This document shows, piece by piece, positions 1-6,137 of a stretch of 8,654 nt of DNA (the stretch's first letter is position 1; the number at the start of each line of letters is the position of its first letter). The stretch is from NCBI GenBank assembly GCA_946482165.1, contig CAMLQS010000214.1, positions 1 to 8,654 of the forward strand, written 5' to 3'. Both the position numbers and the translations under genes were made by a program. The DNA is from an uncultured Verrucomicrobiota bacterium. GTDB taxonomy: Bacteria; Verrucomicrobiota; Verrucomicrobiae; Opitutales; Opitutaceae. The notes under the pieces are model-generated. The model worked only from the letters and a program-made list of their open reading frames with translations. It was not told the DNA's origin and did not search any database.

Positions 1-101
1 AGAGCTTCGAAATTTGAGGGGGTCGCTTGGGCGGCAAGACGGGTCAAACCGACCGACGCGAGAACGGCGGCCACGAGAAGGCTGAGTTTGGAATAGTGCA
101 T
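1..101 (-). CDS. Partial secreted protein, N-terminus only
   Basis: An open frame starts with ATG at 101-99 on the reverse strand and runs off the left edge after 33 complete codons. Its product begins MHYSKLSLLVAAVLA and continues through SVGLTRLAAQA to a polar stretch. This is a textbook Sec signal peptide: a short basic/polar start, a Leu/Ala/Val core at about residues 6-18, and an Ala-x-Ala type cleavage site near residues 23-25. The mature part is almost entirely outside the window, so the function cannot be named. It lies 34 bp downstream of the HEAT-like gene on the same strand and is probably the third gene of the leftward operon. No Shine-Dalgarno sequence is visible before the ATG. 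The signal peptide is directly visible; membership in the operon is inferred from spacing and orientation. Confidence 0.7.
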   Translation of the reverse strand, partial: MHYSKLSLLVAAVLASVGLTRLAAQATPSNFEA

Positions 102-135
102 AGTGGCTGAGATGCTTTAGGGGAGATGACGGAAG

Positions 136-729
136 TCAGGGGATCGGGGTTTCCGCCGTGGGAGACGCTTGTTCCTGAGCAAGGGTGAGAAATTCGGCTG
201 CTTCGCGAAGATTGTCGGCTTCCTCGGTCGATTTCGCGGAAGCGGCCGCCTCTTTCAAATACGGGACAGCCAGAGGAGAACTGAGCCGAAGAAGAGCTGT
301 GCGCGCCTCTTCTCGCACGTTGGCGTCGTCGTGCTTCAAGTAGGCGGCGATGGCCGAGAGCACGCCGCTTTCGGGCGTGAGGGTGGACAAACGGATGATT
401 TCGTCTCGTTGCGCTTCGTAAGGGAAGAGCTGCGGGATCGGCTCACCTTTCCGAATGCGGACAGGACCGGTTTTTGGGCGGGTCGCCGCAGTCGGAGTTT
501 GGTAAGCGGGAGCGTCGTCTGGCGCTTTTGTTACGTCGGCGGGCGCCGAGCTTGGTTTTTCGGAAACGTAATGAGTCGTCGCGTCGGGAGGCGGCGGCTC
601 GGGGCTGATGGCACGGCCCGAACCAGCTTCAATTGGTGGCCGTTGGGGCTCCTTTTGCAGAACGAAGACAGCCACCAATGCCACCAATGCCAAGCCGGCC
701 ACCAATAAGGTCTTAGTGTGCTTGCGCAT
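136..729 (-). CDS. Membrane-anchored HEAT-repeat-like protein
   Basis: This 197-aa protein has a basic N-terminus (MRKHTK) followed by a hydrophobic segment at about residues 8-24, with no obvious cleavage site, so it is probably a signal anchor with the rest outside the cytoplasm. Residues 28-95 are a low-complexity Pro/Ala/Thr-rich linker. Residues 104-185 form a helical region resembling one or two HEAT/armadillo-type repeats, with the pattern YLKHDDANVREEARTALLRL and then REAAEFLTL. The tail is again Pro/Thr-rich. No catalytic motif is seen; HEAT-like repeats generally bind other proteins. The gene starts 32 bp after the stop of the large secreted protein gene, so the two are probably co-transcribed. 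A weak AGGGA lies 3 nt before the ATG. It is a paralogue of the protein at 4312-4950. Existence as a gene is well supported; the role is unknown. Confidence 0.85.
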   Translation of the reverse strand: MRKHTKTLLVAGLALVALVAVFVLQKEPQRPPIEAGSGRAISPEPPPPDATTHYVSEKPSSAPADVTKAPDDAPAYQTPTAATRPKTGPVRIRKGEPIPQLFPYEAQRDEIIRLSTLTPESGVLSAIAAYLKHDDANVREEARTALLRLSSPLAVPYLKEAAASAKSTEEADNLREAAEFLTLAQEQASPTAETPIP

Positions 730-761
730 GCTTCCCTATCTGGACGTTTGCGATGGGGAAA

Positions 762-3449
762 TCAAAACGACTCGGCGTCCGCTCCCACCAGGATCTTAAA
801 CATGCCCGAAACGGTTTCGGTCTCGCCAGGAAGGGGGGGCAGAAGAAGGTAACCGCCGCCGATCTCCATGCCGACATAGGGGGATTGCTTCTGCAGGAGG
901 AGGCCGTTTACGGGAACTCGGCGCACGACCGGTTTGGTCGCGGGAGGGACCGGGGCATCGGTTACGATAAACGACCCGCTGAACGTTCCCGTAGCGGGGT
1001 TAACCTTCAGGGACAGTTTCGCGCTGTTGGAGTCCGTCACCGTGACCTTGCCAGTTGAGGTGATTTTCAAATTCGCCGGCAGCCCGCGCGGGTTTTCGTC
1101 GGCGTTCGACACTCCCGGCGCCTCGATGATGAGGCCGAGTGCTCCGTCCACGCCGAGTTTTGCGAGAAGATTACTGGAAAGCGTGGGTTTGACCCAAGGC
1201 ATCACGGTAAGCAGATAGGAGACATCGTAGCCTGAAGCGTAAACCCGGCTATTGGGGGCTTCCGGCTTCTTCAGGTAGATGCGATATCCCGATTCTTCCG
1301 GCACCTCGTAGGCATCCAAGATGGTTCCTAGCTGTCCAGAGAACCGGAAGGTGCCGGCGGCCATTCCGCCTTGGCCGGCGAACGCACGTTGGGCGAGGCG
1401 ATAGGAGCCATCGGGTGAACCGCGGAGATTGGCGGTGAACGGGATGCCTTCCGCAGAGCGGCCACGAACGTTCGCAATGCCAGTTTTGGCGGCGACTGTC
1501 ATCTGAACGAGTCCGTCGCCTCCCGGGACAGGAAGGACCGAGTCCGAATCGATTTTCTCCACTTGGGTAAGAAGACCGTTGTATTTTCCCGCCCAAAGGG
1601 CGGGTTGCGCGAGGGTGAAGCCGCCCACTGGGGCGCCATCCGTCGCTTCGCCCAACAGGTTGTTGGCGTCGTCGCGGAGGCTGGCGGTCAGGAGCGAGGG
1701 CTCGGCGGGGTCAAAGGGCTCGGCGATGGCGATGGTCAGATAAAGCGGGAGATCGGAACGGCCGCGCTTAATTTCGATGGGCGCCTCATCAAGGCTTCCG
1801 GCGACGCGAAGATCTTGGTCGAGCTTCAGCTTGCTGCGGAACGAATAGGTCTTGGCCGTGTTTAGGTCGAAATAGGTTCCAGTGAAGCTACCGTTGGATC
1901 CAACGGTAAAGGAAACCTTGCCGTAAGGAACGACAGGAGCTTGGGAGGTGAGCAGGAGAGCCTCGAAACCTCCGGCGAAGGAGGGCGACAGGGGGCTGAC
2001 GAAGAATTGAAGCACATAGGTTTCAGCATTCTTCTTCTTTCCGTCAGTGGAGCCATAGACCACGCGATAAACCCCGGGCTTGGCATCGATGACTCCCGTG
2101 ATCACGCCGGTCTCCGGGTTAAAGGAGAGGCCCTTCGGCAGACCGCTGACGAAGTAAGCGCCTCCATTGGTCGGCGCTGGCACCGCAGATTGCTCGGTCA
2201 CCACGTCGAAATCAATCGTTCCGAGCACTTCTGTTTCGATCGCGGGGAACTCGGTGACGGTCAGGAGGGCGGCGCGGCTCGCCGATGTGCCGACGGCATC
2301 CGTGGCGAGGACGCGGAAGCGGTCGCCGTTCATGTCCAGAGTGGCCGAAACGGTGAGGGCCGATGTTTGGGTGCCTGTGAAAATGTCGTCGTCCGTCAGG
2401 CTGGTCCAAATCTTGGATCCAACGGGGCGCCGCTGCCATTGGTAGGTGACGGTTTCGCCGGTGTAGGCGGCATTCGCGGTGAAGGTAGCGGTGGCACCTT
2501 GTTCCACCGTGGTGGCGATCGGGGAGGTTAGGAAGCCAGGGCGAACTGTGGTCGCTTTGAGTCCGAGGCTGAAGGCGCCGGACTTGTTGTTATCGCCATC
2601 GATGGCGATGTGGTAGTCGACCCCGTCTTCGGCGACGAAGGAGGCGGTGGAAACCAAACCAGCGTCGGACGACGATGCGGTGCCGCTACGGGTAACCAGC
2701 TTAAGCGTGCCGAGTGTTGTGCCGGAGTAGACCGCGACGATGGGCGCGAAGGTCTTACCCGTTGCCTTCAGTGTGACTGATTTGCGGGAATTTGGGCTGC
2801 GCCAAGTGGTCCATACTGAGCGATCCGAGGACATGGACGCGTTGGATCCGTGATCCGGTTCTCCCTCTTCCTTGGTGGATGCGCTGTTGTTTCCGACGAC
2901 AGTGAAGTCTGTTCCTCCCAATTGGTTCCGACCATCGAAGGTGTCGCTCAAGGCATCTTGGACGAAGCGATGGACATAAGTATATCGATTCGGGCTGGTC
3001 ACATCGATAGTCATCAGTCCCGACAAATATACCTGACCGGGTTCTGCCGCGTATTCGTAAGCGGTGTAAGCTCTGTTTCCTGAGCTAACGAAAGTGAAAT
3101 CGGTGGCTACCATATCATAGATATCTTTGGGAGCCGGGCCTAAAAGGGTGATTCCCCACGCGCCGAAATTGGAAGCGATCGCTTCCACACGAACCGTGCC
3201 CGCGATAGGGGCGACCCACCTAAACCAAACGGTTGGGAATGGGTGGGGAATCGGATCGCCTGCCTCCGTCAATCTGATGAGGAACGGGTCGCCAGTGACT
3301 CCCGTCACATCTCCTTGGAAGCGATTCAGGACAACATTTGCATCCAACTGCGTCGGATTGGTGATGTTGTCGTTGACTGGCGCTCCCACCAGCAGGTGGG
3401 GGACGAGCAGGGTGAAAACGGACAACGACAACGAGGCAAAGTATCTCAT
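762..3449 (-). CDS. Large secreted protein with PPC-like and Ig-like domains
   Basis: This 895-aa protein starts with a signal peptide (MRYFASLSLSVFTLLVPHLL, cleavage probably after the Gly-Ala near 22-23). Two tandem beta-sandwich units of the prepeptidase C-terminal (PPC)-like type follow. The first, divergent, spans about 24-165 (opens VNDNITNPTQL, with VWFRWVAPIAG). The second spans about 168-300 (EEGEPDH, SVWTTWRSP, VAVYSGTTLGTLKLV, YHIAIDG). Residues 302-400 look like an Ig-like domain (YQWQR core, then a FRVLATDAVG edge), and 402-484 like a putative-Ig (He_PIG) domain (GLPKGLSFNPETGVITG). Residues 490-895 are beta-rich with recurring 'G-x-(F/V)-x-G' strand pairs (GSFTGTYFD, GTFRFSGQLG, GTFSGSFIV), suggesting two or three diverged copies of one further domain. 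I see no cysteine, no PEP-CTERM, no LPXTG and no obvious autotransporter barrel. The likely role is a surface or extracellular binding/structural protein. No enzyme motif is seen. It is probably the first gene of the leftward operon. Confidence 0.88.
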   Translation of the reverse strand: MRYFASLSLSVFTLLVPHLLVGAPVNDNITNPTQLDANVVLNRFQGDVTGVTGDPFLIRLTEAGDPIPHPFPTVWFRWVAPIAGTVRVEAIASNFGAWGITLLGPAPKDIYDMVATDFTFVSSGNRAYTAYEYAAEPGQVYLSGLMTIDVTSPNRYTYVHRFVQDALSDTFDGRNQLGGTDFTVVGNNSASTKEEGEPDHGSNASMSSDRSVWTTWRSPNSRKSVTLKATGKTFAPIVAVYSGTTLGTLKLVTRSGTASSSDAGLVSTASFVAEDGVDYHIAIDGDNNKSGAFSLGLKATTVRPGFLTSPIATTVEQGATATFTANAAYTGETVTYQWQRRPVGSKIWTSLTDDDIFTGTQTSALTVSATLDMNGDRFRVLATDAVGTSASRAALLTVTEFPAIETEVLGTIDFDVVTEQSAVPAPTNGGAYFVSGLPKGLSFNPETGVITGVIDAKPGVYRVVYGSTDGKKKNAETYVLQFFVSPLSPSFAGGFEALLLTSQAPVVPYGKVSFTVGSNGSFTGTYFDLNTAKTYSFRSKLKLDQDLRVAGSLDEAPIEIKRGRSDLPLYLTIAIAEPFDPAEPSLLTASLRDDANNLLGEATDGAPVGGFTLAQPALWAGKYNGLLTQVEKIDSDSVLPVPGGDGLVQMTVAAKTGIANVRGRSAEGIPFTANLRGSPDGSYRLAQRAFAGQGGMAAGTFRFSGQLGTILDAYEVPEESGYRIYLKKPEAPNSRVYASGYDVSYLLTVMPWVKPTLSSNLLAKLGVDGALGLIIEAPGVSNADENPRGLPANLKITSTGKVTVTDSNSAKLSLKVNPATGTFSGSFIVTDAPVPPATKPVVRRVPVNGLLLQKQSPYVGMEIGGGYLLLPPLPGETETVSGMFKILVGADAESF

Positions 3450-3500
3450 GGCGATCAGGAGGGCGGGGAAATCGTAGCGGAATCGACTCTCCCGGCTGCG

Positions 3501-3524
3501 TCGAACAGATAAATTTAGAAAAAC
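3501..3524 (-). promoter_or_regulatory. AT-rich patch, possible promoter of leftward operon
   Basis: Between the divergent genes at 3449 and 3601 lies an AT-rich island in otherwise GC-rich DNA. Read on the reverse strand it contains TCTAAATTTATCTG, offering possible -10-like hexamers (TAAATT or TTTATC) roughly 50-70 nt before the ATG at 3449. No convincing -35 element is recognisable, so this is a suggestion from position and composition only. The adjacent palindrome would sit upstream of or over such a promoter. Confidence 0.3.
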
Positions 3525-3545
3525 ATGGGAACCTGTCCCATATTT
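3521..3545. repeat. Imperfect palindrome in divergent intergenic region
   Basis: The core ATGGGAACCTGTCCCAT (3525-3541) has perfect 6-bp arms around a 5-nt spacer. Extending outward gives 10-nt arms, AAACATGGGA and TCCCATATTT, with a single mismatch that becomes a G-U pair in RNA read from the reverse strand. It lies 59 bp before the ATG at 3601 and 71 bp before the reverse-strand ATG at 3449. It could be a regulator binding site, an RNA hairpin in the leader of the 224-aa gene, or a REP-like repeat. The symmetry is visible directly; the function is unknown. Confidence 0.55.
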
Positions 3546-3600
3546 CGCGCATCGCCTCTTCGGGTTGCCTTGTGAACGAAACGCCCGATTTTTCGCCGTT

Positions 3601-4275
3601 ATGTTGAGAAAGAAAAAGCATTGGATCGTGGCTGCCGCCGGATTGACGCTTCTCGTCGCCTCCTACTGGTGGTTTGAGACCGCTACGCGTCCCCAGCCGA
3701 CTCCGGGGCCGGATACAGGCGTAACCGCTTCGGTGGTGGCTCCGGCAAACGGGACGGTTTCCTCTTTGCCAGTCGCGGATTCGCCGACGACGCAGGGCGA
3801 GCCATCTGAGCCGGAGCAGCCTTCCGCAGAAGGCGGGCAAACACAGGCCAATAACAGCTACGGGCCCACGGTGGGCGATATTCTCTCCGAGCCGGACGAA
3901 AATTACGTGCGGGTCGCCAAGAAGCTGGCTGCCATAGCGCTTAACCCCCGTGCGCCCATGGTGGAGCGCGAGGAGGCGTTGGCTCACACGCTTAACCTTT
4001 CGGCAGGAAATGAGCAGGAAGTGCTCACTCCCTTGATCAAGGACCCCAACCTGCCTGACGAGCTGGCGGACACCATTCTAGCCGAGGCATTGAACCGCCC
4101 GCTCGCCTATCAAGCCGACCTCTACCTGACAGCGCTTGCCGAACGCAAAAATTCCGAACTTCAGACCAAAATCCGGGAGCACCTTGCATTTTTGACGGGC
4201 GGCGAAGACAAGGGCCCCAACCCTGCCGATTGGGCCGAGCCGATAAAGGCAGCCAAGGCCGAGTGGGCTCAGTAA
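3601..4275 (+). CDS. Single-pass anchored protein with helical domain
   Basis: This 224-aa product starts MLRKKKHWIV, a strongly basic N-terminus, followed by a hydrophobic segment at about residues 8-24, so it is probably a signal anchor with the C-terminus outside the cytoplasm. Residues 28-90 form a Pro/Thr/Ser/Gly-rich linker. Residues about 100-200 are predicted helical, with HEAT/TPR-like spacing: VEREEALAHTL, then LADTILAEALNRP, then DLYLTALAER and IREHLAFL. No catalytic motif is seen. An upstream TTG at 3565 would add 12 residues (MPCERNARFFAV) ahead of the basic/hydrophobic anchor; I prefer the ATG at 3601, though no clear Shine-Dalgarno sequence supports either. It is divergent from the large secreted protein gene and convergent with the gene at 4312-4950, 36 bp away. 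Its plan matches its two neighbours, but sequence similarity of the helical domain to theirs is not obvious by eye. Confidence 0.82.
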   Translation: MLRKKKHWIVAAAGLTLLVASYWWFETATRPQPTPGPDTGVTASVVAPANGTVSSLPVADSPTTQGEPSEPEQPSAEGGQTQANNSYGPTVGDILSEPDENYVRVAKKLAAIALNPRAPMVEREEALAHTLNLSAGNEQEVLTPLIKDPNLPDELADTILAEALNRPLAYQADLYLTALAERKNSELQTKIREHLAFLTGGEDKGPNPADWAEPIKAAKAEWAQ

Positions 4276-4311
4276 CTAGCTAATTAATAGGCCGTTGGGA
4301 TTGCCGTGGAT

Positions 4312-4950
4312 TTAGCGCGGGAGCTCGTCGTTTCGGGCGCCGGTGCTGGAGGCTGGCGGTCGATCCCCGTCTTGGGCGGACCAGGCCTTTTTTTCGAATT
4401 TCCCGCTAGGTGACGGGACTGCGGGCATCGGCATTGTGTTGGGCCGGGAAAGAAGTTCCGCCGCCTCTCGGAAGGTGGCCGCTTCGACTTCGGCGTTGCG
4501 CGCGTTCGCTTTTTCCGCCGCGACCAAGAGCGCAGGCGCGGCCGATCCATCGCCTAGGAGCACCAGCGCCGCCGCTGCCGCCATCCGCACTTCCGAATCG
4601 GCATGGTCAAGGTAGCCGAGCACCTTCGGTAGCTCGTCCGGGCTGAAATTTGCGGCCCAAGTCTGGAGCTGCTCTTTCGCCGCTTCCCGATCCTCGATCA
4701 GAGGAGAAGGTGCCGTCCCGGTCGTGGCGGGAATGGCGGCCGGTGCAGTGACCGCGGCCGCGTTCGGTTCATGGAGTTGATATGGGGAAGTCGCAGCACC
4801 CTTCTGCGCGCTCGTCTGCGAGACAGCGGGAACGGCGGAACTGGTGCGTTCCGCAGGCGGCGCGGGTAGCGCCGGCCCCGAGGCAAGGAGCCAGATCATC
4901 CCGCTGGTCACGAGAACCACCGCGATCAGGCACAAAACGAATGATTTCAT
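4312..4950 (-). CDS. Membrane-anchored HEAT-repeat-like protein, paralogue of 136-729
   Basis: This 212-aa protein starts MKSFVLCLIAVVLVTSG, a signal anchor with hydrophobic residues about 4-23. A long Ala/Pro/Ser/Thr-rich linker spans 25-83. A HEAT-like helical region covers about 84-168, including YLDHADSEVRMAAAAALVLL and FREAAELLS. The tail is low complexity. Its helical region aligns with the 197-aa protein: YLDHADSEVR against YLKHDDANVR, and REAAELL against REAAEFL, with similar spacing. The frame is open upstream to another ATG at 5025, but those 25 extra residues (MFRRCCAQPRDC...) are unlike a signal sequence and would push the anchor inward, so I chose 4950. No Shine-Dalgarno sequence precedes it. 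It is divergent from the TPR protein gene and probably has its own promoter in 4951-5072. The partner and function are unknown. Confidence 0.82.
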   Translation of the reverse strand: MKSFVLCLIAVVLVTSGMIWLLASGPALPAPPAERTSSAVPAVSQTSAQKGAATSPYQLHEPNAAAVTAPAAIPATTGTAPSPLIEDREAAKEQLQTWAANFSPDELPKVLGYLDHADSEVRMAAAAALVLLGDGSAAPALLVAAEKANARNAEVEAATFREAAELLSRPNTMPMPAVPSPSGKFEKKAWSAQDGDRPPASSTGARNDELPR

Positions 4951-5023
4951 GTTGGAGGATGACGATGCGGACAGAGTGCGGGCTACCGCACAATCTCGCG
5001 GTTGGGCGCAGCACCGGCGAAAC

Positions 5024-5038
5024 ATGCGCGTTGCGCAT
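5024..5038. repeat. Short palindrome between divergent genes
   Basis: ATGCGC-GTT-GCGCAT is a perfect 6-bp inverted repeat with a 3-nt centre. It lies in the 122-bp gap between the gene starting leftward at 4950 and the TPR gene starting rightward at 5073 or 5082. The position suits an operator or a small hairpin. In GC-rich DNA such a short palindrome can occur by chance, so function is uncertain. Confidence 0.4.
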
Positions 5039-5072
5039 TTACCCCGGCACTCACTTTGGCCTCTCTGGTCTG

Positions 5073-6077
5073 ATGCCCGTCATGCGTAGTTCGTCCTTTG
5101 GCAGAGTCGTGTGTGGAGCTGCGCTCGCTGCGGCGCTCGTTTCCGGCGTTTTCGCCGCGGCAAAGGAAGCCGCCAATTCCCGCGACCTCGGGCACGCCTC
5201 CGTCAAGGGAGGCGGGAGCCCGGAGGCGGTTGAGCAACTGCGCGAAGTCGTCGGCCGGCAGCGTGCGGTCCTTGCCGAAGCCAAGAAAAAGGAGGACGCC
5301 GCCGAACTCGAGGATCTGCGGCCCCGTCTCCAAAGCGTGATCGACGGCTATGAACGGTTGCTCACCAAACACCCCGACTTCGCCGCCGCATGGGCCGCCT
5401 ATGGACTGTTTCTCTGCGATCCATTGGTCGAAAACCGGAAGGCCGCCTTGCCGCTCTTGCTCAAGGCGAACGTCTTTGATCCCGAATTGCCCGTCGTGAA
5501 GAACCAGATCGGCGTGCTCCTTGCGGAGGACGGCCGCGCGATCGACGCACTCAACTATTTCCTCGCCGCCTCCGACCTCGCGCCGACCGAACCACTCTAC
5601 CATTTCCAGATCGGGCTTCTCCTTTCCGAAGCGCGGGCGGATTTTCTAAAGTCGAAGGCCTGGAGCGCCGCGACGATCGACAAGACCCTCATCGAGGCCT
5701 TCGCCCGAGCGGTCTCTCTCGCGCCCGAGCGGACCGATTTCGCCTATCGCGCCGCCGAGGCCTACTACGATCTCGCCGAACCGCGCTGGGAGGAGGCCTA
5801 CCGGGTGTGGACCGCGCTCGAGGAAAATCTGAACGGCCGTCTGGAGACGCAAACCGTCCGCCTGCATCGCGCCCGCGTGTTGTGGAAACAAGGTCTCGCC
5901 GGCGACGCGCGCGAGCTGGCGGCGACGGTCGATGCGCAGGAGCTGGCCGGGCAAAAAACAAAGCTGCTGGCCGAGTTTGCCGCCGACGACGAGAAGGAGG
6001 CCGGCGAGGCGAAGGTGGTTTTTCCTCCGCCCGCCCCCGTGCCGACGGCCGCTTCCTCGGCCTCCTTGGCCAAATAA
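5073..6077 (+). CDS. Secreted TPR-repeat protein
   Basis: The product is 334 aa from the ATG at 5073 or 331 aa from the ATG at 5082. Either leaves a typical signal peptide (MRSSSFGRVVCGAALAAALV, cleavage near AFA-A), so it is probably periplasmic. The frame stays open far upstream, but that sequence overlaps the neighbouring divergent gene and does not read as natural protein. In the 5082 numbering, residues 50-80 look like a charged coiled-coil helix. Tetratricopeptide-like helix pairs follow at about 80-113 (GYERLLTKHPDFAAAWAAYG), 136-170 (ALNYFLAASDLAPTEP), 171-216 (AFARAVSLAPER) and 217-250 (YRAAEAYYDLAEPRWEEAY). The C-terminus is a Pro/Ala-rich tail. TPRs are protein-binding scaffolds; no enzyme domain is present. 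The rhomboid-like gene begins 60 bp downstream on the same strand, so the two may be co-transcribed. Confidence 0.85.
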   Translation: MPVMRSSSFGRVVCGAALAAALVSGVFAAAKEAANSRDLGHASVKGGGSPEAVEQLREVVGRQRAVLAEAKKKEDAAELEDLRPRLQSVIDGYERLLTKHPDFAAAWAAYGLFLCDPLVENRKAALPLLLKANVFDPELPVVKNQIGVLLAEDGRAIDALNYFLAASDLAPTEPLYHFQIGLLLSEARADFLKSKAWSAATIDKTLIEAFARAVSLAPERTDFAYRAAEAYYDLAEPRWEEAYRVWTALEENLNGRLETQTVRLHRARVLWKQGLAGDARELAATVDAQELAGQKTKLLAEFAADDEKEAGEAKVVFPPPAPVPTAASSASLAK

Positions 6078-6137
6078 AATCTGGCCGCGTTTCGCCGCAG
6101 GTTCACCGTCGATTCCTTTTTCGACCCCCACGTCCCC

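Noticed and set aside
762..3449. Autotransporter or cell-wall sorted protein
   Set aside because: The C-terminus (SGMFKILVGADAESF) lacks a recognisable beta-barrel end, PEP-CTERM or LPXTG motif with a membrane segment.
3220..3987. 255-codon reverse-strand open frame across the divergent gap
   Set aside because: It overlaps the signal peptide of the large secreted gene in another frame, crosses the palindrome and the promoter region, and runs antisense to the 224-aa gene; the product is Arg/Pro-rich without a recognisable domain.
4276..4311. Terminator in the convergent gap
   Set aside because: The 36 bp hold an AT-rich stretch with several stop codons but no GC-rich stem followed by a T-run on either strand.
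4951..5025. N-terminal extension of the 212-aa protein to 5025
   Set aside because: The added 25 residues are Cys/Arg/Ser-rich and precede a perfect signal anchor beginning MKSFVLCL; they would also occupy the palindrome in the divergent gap.
4782..5072. N-terminal extension of the TPR protein back to 4782
   Set aside because: The extra 97 residues overlap the divergent 212-aa gene, are Arg/Ser/Trp/Cys-rich, and would bury the obvious signal peptide that starts at 5073/5082.
6108..6125. GTCGA...TCGAC inverted repeat as a terminator between the TPR and rhomboid-like genes
   Set aside because: The 5-bp stem has an 8-nt loop and no T-run after it; it is too weak to call a terminator.
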